From assembly GCA_964247055.1 (NCBI GenBank), contig OZ176050.1, positions 12,958,001 to 13,022,000 of the forward strand: 64,000 nucleotides of DNA. The letters are read 5' to 3'. Position 1 is the stretch's first letter, and every line of letters starts with the position of its first letter. The notes under the pieces were generated by a model. The model worked only from the letters and a program-made list of their open reading frames with translations, made no database searches and was not told the DNA's origin. Origin of the DNA: Paragordius varius. Taxonomy: Eukaryota > Nematomorpha. This document shows positions 10,951-22,504 of the stretch, piece by piece. A program made the position numbers and the translations under genes.

Positions 10951-13900
10951 TTATTGTGGTTTGGATTCTCTTTCTATGGCTAATTTAGCTAAGTCTTGCA
11001 TTTTTTCTTGTTCCCAATTCTAACACAAAAAATATGTTAAAATAGTAAGTCATATGGCCATATTTATATCTAAACTTTATATACGAGTGCTATTTTAAAT
11101 GAATTAACTATAGACACTAATATTTGATTTTATTTTTTCAGTGGTTGGAAATATATTAGGTGAAATTTATACCATTTAGAGTTCAAATTCACCCTAAAAT
11201 AATTGTGTATAAGTTAAAATTTTTAATATTTAAAAAAATAAAATTCGTTTAAAATTAATATAATGCTGTTAAAATAATAAACTATGCCATTAGAATATCT
11301 ATTTCATAATAATGATGAGTTACATTAGCCAAACAGATAATTTATTTTACGGGTGAATTTGAATTTTTCAAGGGTAAAATTGAAGTGTTAGAGGGTGAAT
11401 TTGAATTTTTCAAGGGTAAAATTGAAGTGTTAGAGGGTGAATTTGAATTGTTCAAGGGTGGATTTGAATAGTAAATGGTATATCATGATTGCGCCAATGA
11501 CTGGATCGTTAAATATAAAAGATTTTGTATTTTTGAACCATCACCCTAAATTTTAGCTTCTTTCACCCATTGCCAATAGTTATATATGGTTTTAAGGTAA
11601 CAGAATTGATGGTTAATTTTACATTTACTTTCTAGGACAAAAAGCTTTTATTTAAAAAATATATAAAATGGGTTAAAGAAAGTATAATTTTTATTGTATT
11701 TTTATTAAAAAAAACTTGTTAGAAGACGGAAAATGCGATACGATTTAGCTAAGAGGGGTAGTATTTAATATTAATTGTAAAACCAAATAAAAATCGGTTT
11801 TTTGGTATTGCTATATAGCAATATTTTAAAGTTCCCCTTTTATTTTCAAACCTATACTAATGACAGACAATTGTTTCATCATATATTTTTAAATTTTTAC
11901 TATAAAGATTGAAAAATATAATTATAATCGTTACTTTTAACGAGTTGACATTGGGAGTTTCCCGTGAGTTTACAACATTGGCCGATAAGAAATCCCTTAA
12001 TTTATCAACACGCTCGATTTCGAATTCTCCTTTTGCATGTGTATTGGAATGCTCCAAAAAGGAAAGCGTTTTCCAACGCAATGTATCAAATTGCGACATT
12101 ATAGATTCCGTCAAATAAGCCGCTTGTTCTTGAAACACAATTTCTTGTTCATTTTGATCTCGAGCGAAATCCTAAAACATTTATCAAAAAAATTAGAAAA
12201 AAAAGTGAATCTGATACATTCTAATAAGGCCAGATATGGAAATTTGCAATTATGCTTTTGGTAGAATGCTTTAAACTAAATATTGTTACAACTAGAAATT
12301 CTAAATTTATCAATTATAGTTTATTTAATAAGTTAAAATCCGTAAGAACGATAAAGGAAAATTAAATGAAATTATAAATAGAAATATAAACGATATGTGA
12401 AACCCTTCGTCAATAGTAATCGTAGACTAGTTTCGTGCTTGTTAGCACTCATCAGTACGACACAACTATTTGACTTGGGGTTTTCACACATCGGTTTCGT
12501 ATATATATCCAACTTTGCAATTTTGGTATAAATGCAGTTGGTTATGCGAATTTAAATTAAATTTATTGGAATTTATGAAAATTAAACTGAAAATTTGAAA
12601 ATAAACTGAAAATTAACCCTAGGGGTGTCTGCGATTACTATTGACGAAGGGTTTCACATATCGTTTATAATTTCTATTTATAATTTCATTTAATTTTCCT
12701 TTATCGTTATCTTACGGATTTTAACAACTGTTATTACAAAACATAACCAATTCGTTATTTACCATTATAGTTTATTTATATTTAACGAAAATCCTTTTAG
12801 TGTATTTATGCAACCGTTTCTTTTACCATAGTAACATGTATCTGCTAAGATAAAAATATTTTTTAATAAAAATATATATTATGAGAAATAATATTTTAAG
12901 GGTATTTTCTAGGTATCTCAACTTATAATATATATAATATAATGCGCTGAACTTAGCCTTATACCTGAACCTTCATATTTAAATATGAATTTTTAACAAT
13001 GCATTTAAATAACTAACTAACTAACCTAGAGCGATTTTAGCATAGAGACTTAATTGTAATGATATGGGCCAAAAATGTCATTTTTCGCCCCTTTAGCGTA
13101 ATATTCAAATTACTCTTATAACCAAAAAATCAAAATGCCACCAAATAGGTTCTTTTCATTTTCCAATATCGCTATAAATTTTACCCAAATAATTGATGAC
13201 TTAAAATTAGATTAACATTAAAACATGGCTTAAAAACAATCAAAAGAGTAGGAGACAGTTTTTGAATGTTCCTTTTTTAAAGGGAGAAGAGTCAAAAAAC
13301 AAAGTTCATGATAGTTTTGCAACTGCTATACGTAAAAGGCCAATAATACATTACACAGTAGTGTATGAAAAAAACAACAATGTAGTGAATAAACAATTAT
13401 TTCCTTGCTTTTTTTTCATATACTCCTTCCTGTGTTGCAAATTGCCCTACTATAGCGTGAAATAAGCAACCATTAGTAAAATGCATAATGTATAATAACC
13501 TTGAGAACTTTATCTAAACTATCTCTGAATATGTAAATGGCTTTGTTTTTCATAGTTTCCCACTCATGATTTATATCAGGTTCCATATCATTTTTAAGAT
13601 ACGTGTCCCAGGAATGGAAAGCCGCTATAAATCTTTGATGCCAATCCTAAATATATAATAATGTAAAATGACGGCCATTACAACACCTCCAATTATTTAA
13701 TTTAAACCAGGGGTGGCTAGCACGCGGCCCTTCAAAATAATTCTGCTGCAACGTCCAAGATTAAATACAAAATTTTCCGAGATCCAAGTAAAATTATTTT
13801 TTTAGACACATTTTCTTGATAAATCTTCCCAATTTTGGCAATGAACTAGCAAAAAATCTTAAAATCAATAGTAGTTTTTGGAGTCTTATGTTAAAATTAA

Positions 13901-15930
13901 ATACAGTAAAAATTGAAATTATGCGGAAAAATCGTAATAATTTAAAGACAAATATTTTTATCCAAAATACAAGCATACTTTTATCAACCTTAATTTTTCC
14001 TCTATAAGCTATTTAGTTACAATTGTAAGAAGTGATTGGTTAGTAATTTATATTTCTATTTCACACTTTGCCATTCAAAATAATGAGTTATATTGAAAAA
14101 AAAAACAAAATATAAAAAGTATGGTTGTATTTTAGAAAAAAATATTTGTCTTTATATTTTTACGTTTTGCCCTTGTATTTCAGTTTTTACTATAAAATAT
14201 TTGTTAATGCCCATATTGCTAATGCAGTCCGCGAAGCCATTTGTTCTGGTCACTCCAGATTTAAACCAAACCCTTTTAATGTATAGTTTTTAAATTAAAT
14301 TATTATTATTTAAAAAAATCCAAAAACTTACTTTGTGCATTAATTATGTTAAAATCTTACCTAGGTTTTAAAACAACATTAACGTTATAATTTATTTATA
14401 TCAAAAAATCTACATAATTTTAGCGACAATGATATAGAGAGAAAGTAATATTTTTAAAAATTTTGAATTTCAAATTTAAATTAATAAATAATATAGTATA
14501 GTTTTTATTACACTTTCAAGCCGTTGTCTTTCTTGGTCCAACTCTTTAATCATACTAAGCTCTCTGGCCCGGCTTTTTTCTTTGTCCAAAATTTCAAATC
14601 GTGCAATTTGCTTCTTAAATTGATTTTTGGTGCGCATTTTCTCATCATTCCAATTTTCATATAATTTATTTTGCAACAGTTTATGCGTCTTGATATATAG
14701 TTGAAGTTTAAAAACTTACAGTAAAATTTTAATTAACAATCGAAAATTAACCATTATATATATTCGAAACCGGAAAAAATCTAAAATATATTAAAAAAGT
14801 TAAAATAGTTTAGGATAAAATATAAAAGCTTTTTTGGAAATTTATCCATATAATATGGTAATTTATTGTTTTGTTTACGAAAAAATAGGGCTAATTAATG
14901 AATTGCAAAACAAAATACAATATACAGTAAAAATTAAAATTATAAGGACAAAACGTAAAAATATAAAGACAAATATTTTTTTCTAAAAGAAAACCCTACT
15001 TTTTCAAACCTAAATTTTTCCAACATAAACTACTTGATTACATTTTCAAATGATATAATTGAGTAAATTAACAATTTACATACCTAATCGCTATTTTGCA
15101 ACCCAAAATAATAAGTGATATTTGAACAAATTAAATTTAAAAAAATATGGTTGTCCTTTAGAAAAAATTATTTGTCTTTATTTTTTACGTTTTTGTCCGT
15201 ATAATTTCAATTTTTACTGTAAAACCTCTTTTGTCAAATTAGTAAGGAATCAAACAATACATAAATACCTCTTCTAATTGTTCATCAAGCTGTTTTGTTC
15301 GCTGATCAAATAATTGCTCCAATAGTTCCCTTTTATGTTTCATGCTTCCATTTATAAGTTTCAACCGCTTTTGACGGAATTGAGTCGCCAACTCTCGTCC
15401 TATTTTGTCAAATTTCTCTGTAAACTCTTCTTCAAACTATATCATATATATAACAAAAAAAAGAGATAATAAACATCAAAAAAGATTTTTTATAACATAT
15501 TTTACAAATTTCCTAATAAGTTCTTAAATTTTATTACGATATACCATATTTCAGTCAAAATTAACTTTTTTTCTAGCAAACGCAAGATTCATTCAGATGT
15601 AATAACAGTTGTAAGATCCGTAGGATATGATAATCGAAAATTAAATAGAAAATTAATTGAGAGATAATTTTTGCTTGTAAAAATATTGCGTTCGCATAAA
15701 AAATGTTGCTTTTGACTGAAAAATGCATTATATATAATCTTAAGTTCAATTTAACAAAACTTTTATGAGCACTTTTAAATTAATTTTCACCGATAAAAAG
15801 AAATAGTTACTTTTTCACGTTGAATATCCCATTCCTTTTCAGCCAAATACTTTTCCATGGCAAATCCATCGGCCCATAATTCATCGACTGTGTCACTGCT
15901 CAGGTCTTCACCAGAAGACATTGAACCCAT
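10951..15930 (-). CDS. coiled-coil protein of unrecognised family (6 exons)
   Basis: Exons on the minus strand: 15930-15811, 15436-15269, 14688-14512, 13646-13500, 12171-11935 and 11019-10951 (TAA), about 305 aa. Every intron lies between codons (phase 0) with a GT donor and AG acceptor, and all pieces join without a stop. The chain starts acidic (MGSMSSGEDLSSDTVDEL), then runs through Lys/Glu/Arg/Leu-rich heptad-like helix, for example FEEEFTEKFDKIGRELATQF and KELDQERQRLES. A mixed region with Trp and aromatic residues follows. I do not recognise the family; ciliary or cytoskeletal coiled-coil proteins are the obvious comparison, without proof. The first exon is preceded by a possible acceptor (TTACAG at about 15938), so upstream exons may exist; a Helitron starts 214 bp further upstream. 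hAT-like and TA-flanked MITEs fill its introns. Confidence 0.65.
11168..11482. mobile_element. inverted-repeat element with 21-bp terminal repeats, family B, copy 1
   Basis: Starts TATACCATTTA and ends TAAATGGTATA. The right arm carries about six tandem 20-21-bp units related to GGGTGAATTTGAATTGTTC, here with a two-unit higher-order pattern alternating with GGGTAAAATTGAAGTGTTAG. The left arm has one unit. Lies in the last intron of the coiled-coil gene. Other copies are near 19.0, 24.1, 33.4 and 50.9 kb. Confidence 0.8.
12335..12775. mobile_element. inverted-repeat element, family E (long terminal inverted repeats)
   Basis: Two arms of about 80-90 bp run from AAAATCCGTAAGA through ACGATAAAGG to CCCTTCGTCAATAGTAATCG (12335-12424) and, inverted, from 12631 to about 12725. 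They surround about 205 bp of unique sequence. A sequence beyond the right arm (to about 12775) matches the insertion near 59092-59228, so the right boundary may extend to there. Non-coding. Confidence 0.7.
13708..14258. mobile_element. hAT-like non-autonomous element with perfect 8-bp target duplication
   Basis: Begins CAGGGGTGGCTAG and ends in the inverted form CTGGTCACTCCAG. It is flanked by a perfect direct repeat ATTTAAAC (13700-13707 and 14259-14266). An 8-bp duplication and a CAGGGGTG start are hAT hallmarks. A family-2 MITE (13904-14192) is nested within it. It lies in an intron of the coiled-coil gene. Confidence 0.8.
13904..14192. mobile_element. TA-flanked MITE, family 2, copy a (nested in hAT-like element)
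   Basis: About 289 bp starting CAGTAAAAATTGAAATTAT and ending in its inverted form, with TA on both sides. The arms share ATAAAGACAAATATTTTT. It inserted into the hAT-like element at 13708-14258, so it is the younger of the two. Confidence 0.8.
14925..15219. mobile_element. TA-flanked MITE, family 2, copy b
   Basis: 295-bp inverted-repeat element in the intron between exons 15436-15269 and 14688-14512 of the coiled-coil gene. It has the same CAGTAAAAATT ends, TA flanks and internal ATAAAGACAAATATTTTTTT block as the copies at 13904 and 45405. Confidence 0.85.
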
Positions 15931-16143
15931 TTCAAGATCTGTAATCCCCAATATATATTGGAAATATAATTTTTTTATTAATTGTCATATATATATTTAG
16001 ACAAAAGTTAATTTTCTTATAAAAAAAATATAAGAGATTTGTAGTAAATGTATAAAGTAAAAATGTAAGTATAACCATGTTAATTTAATTTAACCAATTA
16101 TGCCAGAATTTACAGTCATCCTTTTGCTATGCATTATTTTTAA

Positions 16144-18541
16144 TCAATATATTTATAAAAATGGAAAATGCTGGCTTTGTGATCTGTTTTCGGAAAACCG
16201 GTAAACCCATTCAAATCCAAATATCGAAAAAATAAAATCATTAATAAATGTCCCGACAATAACTTCGCCCTTTTTTTGAAATAGGCCCCCAGTTCGGGTC
16301 CACCCTGTGTAAAAAAAGGGTTATTTTGAAAAGAGAAGTCCACAAAAATCGTGTCTTTGAGACAATTTTCTGGAAAACGTGTTGGACCATTCAAAATATA
16401 TTTTTTTTACTTTTTTTCAATTGCGCCGAACATAGTCAGCTCGTTTTTTTAATTTAGGTCCTCTTTTTACCCGTTACCCCCGTAAAATGCCATTTTTTTA
16501 AATAATTGTCTACAAAAAAAATTTTTTGAATCTATTTTTCGCCCAGGGTATGAAACTGTAAAAACTCATAAGGATTGTAGATATTCCCTGTTAAAAGGCA
16601 AAAATATTAGTCGTGCGTTTTTTATATTGGCTGATGGGTAAGGAATACCCGCTAAAACTGCCCCATCATATCGAAATAGCGTACCTTTAGGGCTATATTT
16701 CAGAAAATCTATAAGGCCATATGAGTTCAATAGTTGCTTAAAATATTACCCGTAAGGCAAAAATTTAGGTCATGCGGTTTTTTAAAGTTAGCCGTTAATC
16801 ATGCCCTTCACACTCTGGAAATTGCCAGCGTAGAATGATTTTTTTGAGGCAATTTTCCAAAAACTAATGAGAATATATGGAATCAATCATGATTCTAGGT
16901 ATTTCCGTAAAAAGGCAAAAATTAATCAAGCGCTTTTTTTTGTATAAGCCTCTGGGTAGGGAGCTACCCGCCTAAAACTGCGCCACCATATCGAAATTGC
17001 GTTGTTAGGAGTTAATTTTCAGAAAACTTATCAGGCCATATAAATTTAATAAGGGCCAGAAATATTGCCCGTAAAAACGCAAAAATTAAATCGCAGTTTT
17101 CTTTTACATTAGCCGTTAAATAGGCCCTTTAGGCCCTGACAAATGCGCTATCATTGAACTATTATTTGGTTTTAAAACCATTCTTCAAAAATTAAGAACA
17201 TATGGAATGAATGATTATTCCAGGATTCCCCTATAAAGGCAAAATTTTTTATGAACGTCTTTTTTATATTGGCCTTTGGGTAGGGGGCTACCCGCCAACA
17301 ACTGCGCCACCATATCGATACACGTGACTTTGGAGGCTTATTTTAGAAATCTTATACGGCGATGTGAGTTCAATAAGGGCTTGAATTACCCTTAAAAAGG
17401 CAAAAATTTAAGTAAAGCTGTTTTATTAAATTACGCCTAGGCCCTTTCCCTGAAAAATGCGCCACCATATAATATTATTTTTGTTTTGAAGCAATTTTTC
17501 GAAAATCCCACGACAGCATATGGAATCAATCATAAGGTATGAATTAAGGCAAAAATTTTAATTTAACGTTTTTTTGTTTCACCCCTGGTTAGATGGCCCG
17601 CGTAAAACTGCGTCACCATATCGATATAGCATTTATTGGAGCCGAATTTCAGAAAAACTATGAGTCTAATAGGAACATTTGGAAGCCATGATATTTCCAG
17701 ATATTTCCCAAAAGGTAATAATTCCCAACGCTATTTTTATATTTGCCCCTGGGTTAAAAGCTACCCGCCAAAACCTGCGCCACTATATAGAAATTACGAT
17801 GTTTTGGGGCTCATTTACAGAAAATTTATGAAGCCATATGATCTCATTAAAAGCTTGAAAATTTACCCGTAACTAGGTAAAAAAGGTCAGGCGTTTTTTT
17901 ATTAGCTGTTAATTTGGGGCCTTTATGCCCTGAAAATACGAGATCATATAACGATAATTTAGTGTTGAGGTTTTCGAATAACCCATTAGACGATGGCATT
18001 AAAGACAATTCCATATATTTGCCCTATAAAAGTTAAAAATTTGGCCGCTTTTTCCATATAGATCTATGGGTAGGTGTCTACAGGTTTAAAACTCAGATGC
18101 CATACAAAAATGGCCTGGTTTTGGGGCTAATTTTCAAAAAACTTAAGAAACCATACGAGTTCAGCTATAATACATTTCTGGGGAATTTGTATAATATCAT
18201 TCTTTCCTTTAAAAAGGGACACAAATGGTTTACTTTTTATATCCCTTGATCCCAGTTGTGAGAACACAATTTCAAAACAATACTTTTAACCATAATTTCA
18301 TAAAACGAAAATCTTAAATAAAATCCAATGATAGTCGGATATTACCTTAAGTTTAAATAGGTCAATTTCGAATAAACAATATTTAAGCCTATGCAAAAAC
18401 CCGTAAAAGAATAATTAAAGACATTCCTTTTATTATATAAGTTTTTTATTTTTTTATCTCCATTACCTCCATTTATTGCAAATTATTAAGAGTAATTATC
18501 GGTGAGACTACGTCACAGCAAAGCGCTACAGGGCCAACTAG
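16144..18541 (+). mobile_element. non-autonomous Helitron with internal tandem repeats, copy A
   Basis: Starts TC (TCAATATATTTATAAAAATG) after an A and ends CTAG before a T, the Helitron A|T insertion pattern. Just before the end is a hairpin-forming segment (copy C has the clean form GTCACAGCGAAGCGTGAC). About 1.3 kb of the inside is a degenerate tandem array. A segment with GGGTAGGGAGCTACCCGCC and CTGCGCCACCATATCG recurs near 16638, 16955, 17279, 17590 and 17755, i.e. every 310-325 bp with half-steps of about 160 bp. No Rep/helicase gene. It lies between the coiled-coil gene and the light-chain-like gene. Confidence 0.8.
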
Positions 18542-19013
18542 TTAAAAATCAAAAAACAATGATTTTTAACGGGATTTTTGTTTAAATTTAAAATGCAAAA
18601 ACATCATTTTATTTTAACTATGACCACATCATTAAAAAATATTTTGAAAAATTATACTTTTTAAAACTTTGAAAATAAAAATTTAAAGATTTTGAAATGG
18701 TAGACGCTTTTTAGCGCTAAAACACCCGTTTTTACTTATTTTTTCTTATGGTATAACGGAAAAATTTTTTTCAGAATTGATAGGTAGTGGTTTGAGATGT
18801 TTTAATAAGTTAAAAATAATATTTGTAAAATTAATAATATAATTTAATTATCGATTGAAATTTGGTTGACCAATTATTAAATATTTTTTTTCACAGTTCA
18901 ATTATTGAATAAACAAAGTTACCTTATATGGTATTTTCCCGGATTATTGTTAAACTAAAATACCATTAATATCAATAAACATTTGTGTTAAATTATAACA
19001 ATCAAAACTTTAT

Positions 19014-19328
19014 AATATGCCATTTACATTTCCAATTCACCCTTAAACAATTCAAATTCACCCTAAAATAAATTAGGTGTTTTTTAAGATTAAATATTAC
19101 CTTTATTTTTTTTATACTTTTAAAAATGAATTTTTGATTGTAATTAAAATAATACTGAAAAAATAATAAACTAAGCCATAAAGATATATTTCCTATTAAA
19201 AATGAGTTACATTAGCCCGAAAACACATAATTTTTTTAAGATAAATTTGAATTGTTCAAGGGTGAATTTAAATTGTTAGAAGGTGAATTGGAATCGTTCA
19301 AGGGTGAATTTGAATTGTAAATGGTATA
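19014..19328. mobile_element. inverted-repeat element with 21-bp terminal repeats, family B, copy 2
   Basis: The left arm has two units reading CAATTCACCCTTAAACAATT, and the right arm has about four units of the GGGTGAATTTGAATTGTTC type. Conserved interior (ACTGAAAAAATAATAAACTA). The ends read ATGCCATTTACA and TGTAAATGGTATA. Non-coding, upstream of the light-chain-like gene. Confidence 0.8.
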
Positions 19329-19648
19329 TATATTATAAAATATTACTGGACATTTTTAAAAAGCTGGATTACCTACCTACCAATTTTTTTATTTTTAGAG
19401 TAAAAATTAAAGTTTAACAGTTAGAATTCTATAGATTTGTGTAATCAAACGCCCAATAAAAAATTTATAAAAAAGTTTTAAAAACATATGGACTTGATGG
19501 TTTTCAAAAGTTTAAATTACTATCATGTTATTCAGTCTATTGTTAAAAAATTATTTATCAGTGTAATAAAAAATTTAAACTAAACAATCATTTATAAAAT
19601 AGTTATATAATTTTAATAAATTTGAATCATTAGTTCTAAAATATTTTA

Positions 19649-21576
19649 ATGATAAACGCTTCTAAATCTGATGTATCGCTCAATGCTATGTATGAAGTCT
19701 TTAAATATTTCGAACGCGAGGTATTATTTCTAAATAAATTTATATAATCAGAAATCACTTAATTTAAGGATTATTAAATAGATTAGATTTTTGGCATTTT
19801 TAATTAAATTCTCTTTTTTATAAAAATGTCAAAAGTCTAAATCCGGAGTGAGTCCTACTGATGTTCCACAAATCATGCAATGCTGTGGAATGGCTTTTTC
19901 TGGCAAAGAATATGCCGATATCTCATCTAAAATTAATATCCCTTCAGGTAAAATAATAATTATTGATATTTTAGTTATATTTTGCGTATCTATTTTTTAT
20001 AAGATTAGTATATTTTGAAAGTTTAATGTATAATAATATGGTACTTATCATTAAAAATATTTTAAATCCCAAAAAATGGTGCTTTTATTATATTACAACA
20101 TAAATTTGAAGCTAATTTCCCGCCAAAAAACATAAAGGGAATTAGCAAAAAATATTTATGATATTGTTTTAAATTTTGCCTCCAATATTGAATTTAAAAT
20201 AAAATTTTAATAAATATTTTTTGCAAATCTAATTTGAAAATAAAATCCGTTATTTATCTATAATTTTTGCAATAGGTAGTAAAGCCATAAGTTTCCAAGA
20301 TTTTATGGATATAGTAAAAATTGCAAAGAGCAGCCAGATGATGGATTGCGATACTTTGTCAGAATTAAACCAATGCCTGAACTGTATGTCACTGTTTGAT
20401 TTGGACAAAACTGGGATATTACATATATATCAATTCGTTAATATATTGGCACAGCTGGGTATTTATTATTTATTTGCTCAATTGTATATATATATAAATC
20501 TATATAGTCTGTGAAATGTTGGGTTAAAAATACGAATTTTACATTTTTGTACAGACAATCCACGACGTTTTATATCAGAAAATTAGGGTGACGTTGCATT
20601 TAAAGTGGTTAAACCTAAACGAACAAATTTATAAAATTTTTTATATCGTTCATGGCTAAGTTTTGGGTATATACACAGAGTTATAAACGATTACTCAAAA
20701 ACATGATCTTATCTCTGCGAAGTGCATCATGATAAGCATAAGCTTTGTTTATAAGCCCAGTGTATTTTAAAAACCAATGGAGAGGTCTTTACTATAATAC
20801 AAATTAATTTATAATACCATGTTAGATTTAACCATAATATAAAATGAGGTAGCAATAAATATATCAATCTATTTTAAGTTTTACACATAACATCTGGAGG
20901 AAAAACAAATTTATCATATAAATTTAGGCCAAAAATCCGCGATCTTGCCATAAAAATTTAAATATTTTATAGTTTTATCATAAAAATTTGGTAAATATAT
21001 AGACAAAATTTATATGACACCGGTTGAATTACATCATCATTAATTGATTCCGCTGTAAACTGTATATATTTAAGACCTGAGATTCTTAAATTTGCCAAGT
21101 TCAGGTTTAAACTTTTTAACCAAAACAAGTTTTAAACTAAAATTTGGCTTTTAAATAATAGATTTTTACATCAACGCACATTATAAAAAATTACTTTTCT
21201 GATCAATATAATTTTAGACCTTTTAAAAATATTAATAATTCCATATTATGCGTTTTTTTAAAAAATGTTTTTATTCAAAAAATAGCACACATCTTGAATT
21301 TTATAAAGCTTAACAGGCCGAAGTAATATAAGTATTTAAATCAAAATACGTTAATTTACGCTGCTGGAAATATAAAATTTTCATTTTTTCTCTTTAGGGG
21401 AAAAATGCACGAGCCAAGAATTGAAAAGCGTTGACGGACATATGAAAAAATTTGTTGATAAAGATAATGATGTGAACTATGAAAATTTTGTACACTCCAT
21501 TATAGAATCTTGCAATCCATTGGCACTCAAGGCTAATACTGAGTCAAAGTCAGAAATTACAATGAATAAAATGTAA
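19649..21576 (+). CDS. myosin essential light chain-like EF-hand protein
   Basis: Four exons (19649-19720, 19836-19947, 20276-20458, 21398-21576) join in frame into about 181 aa. The second-half pattern matches the essential (alkali) light chain / calmodulin superfamily: FDLDKTGILHIYQFVNILAQ, then LGEKCTSQELKSV, then DKDNDVNYENFVHSII. Compare the family's FDKEGNG...LATLGEKM...DSNG-INYEAFVKHI. Such chains bind the myosin neck IQ motifs. No loop has the full Ca2+ ligand set (DxDxDG...E); the clearest loop lacks the final Glu. Calcium binding is therefore unlikely, as in many essential light chains. The acceptor of exon 2 (AAAAG|TCT) is weak and is the least certain joint. Poly(A)-type AATAAA follows the stop directly. 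Confidence 0.75.
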
Positions 21577-22129
21577 TAAATAAAAATTATAATGTCTATA
21601 ATATATTAAAGTAAAGTTTGTGCTTTGGTATATCACAAATATGTATTAGGTATGTATATGTACACGAATGTTGTTTATTATAAGGGATCAGTCATATTTT
21701 CTAACATTTGATAATTTTGAGAATTTGGCCGTCTTCGATTGGTTCCATCTTGTTTTCCTTCCACAATGTAAGCCATACACTAAATATAAAAAATTAACTT
21801 TATTAACACTCTTACTTTATATATACCAATATATATTGGGCTGTTTTACGTTCTATTGCTTTTAATTTGGGGAAAAGAATTAGAAATTGTAGCAAATTAT
21901 ATTTATAAAATATTATTTTATTGATTCAAAACTTGTATGCATAAAATAGAGCCTAAAATTAACGGCTTAAATAATATGAATATTCTTAAATTATTTATAT
22001 AATGCACCTAAAAGGCCATAAAATAATATTTTTTAATTTAGATCATATTAATTTTTAGATTGTTCTGTAAGTAGAATAAAATAAATGACGGTTTACATAA
22101 AGATTGATTATATACCCTTCTAAATATAT
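21577..22129. other. convergent 3' spacer
   Basis: 553 bp between two convergent stop codons. AT-rich, with AATAAA right after the upstream stop. The open frame at 21668-21865 has no support as a gene. Confidence 0.45.
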
Positions 22130-22439
22130 TCATTCGGCGTTTCCTACCATCATCAGCCTAAAGTAATTAAATACACTAACTTTTGAAGTCCGGCAACAAG
22201 TCCAATACAGAAAAAATAGGATAAAACAACCAATTACCAAGTATAATAGTTTGGACGAAGATCCATATGGACTGTCATAAAATTCTATAAAATATATCCA
22301 GTTAATTACCTTTAATTTTATTAAATTTGTGTTGAAAAAACCCATCTTTATCAAATAAATTGGCTCTTATATCACTAAAAGAATAAAAATTTGATTTTGA
22401 ATCAAGATTTGTTTCTTCTGTTGCATTTGAAAGCGTCAT
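22130..22439 (-). CDS. 94-aa single-pass membrane protein, 25-nt intron
   Basis: Two exons, 22439-22310 and 22284-22130 (TGA). They are separated by a 25-nt intron with GTAATT at the donor and TTTTATAG at the acceptor. Without removal the frame meets a stop at once; with removal it stays open. The product has a hydrophilic N-terminal half (DIRANLFDKDGFFQHKFNK), then YDSPYGSSSK and one hydrophobic helix LLYLVIGCFILFFLYW followed by CC and a basic residue, with a short C-terminal tail. No family is recognised. It is transcribed away from PRPF18 and its ATG lies 65 bp from the PRPF18 ATG. The short intron and the neighbouring 26-nt PRPF18 intron support each other. Confidence 0.65.
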
Positions 22440-22504
22440 AAAATTTAACACATATATGTTTATGTTGGTATGGTAATACAGTCGATAATATTTTAAACCA
22501 CGAG
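22440..22504. promoter_or_regulatory. 65-bp bidirectional start region
   Basis: The only sequence between the start codons of PRPF18 (+) and the 94-aa membrane protein (-). It must hold both 5' leaders, unless a leader begins inside the other gene or is added by splicing. It contains ATATATG-like AT tracts and, ahead of PRPF18, TAATACAG, which resembles a 3' splice acceptor. Confidence 0.5.
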
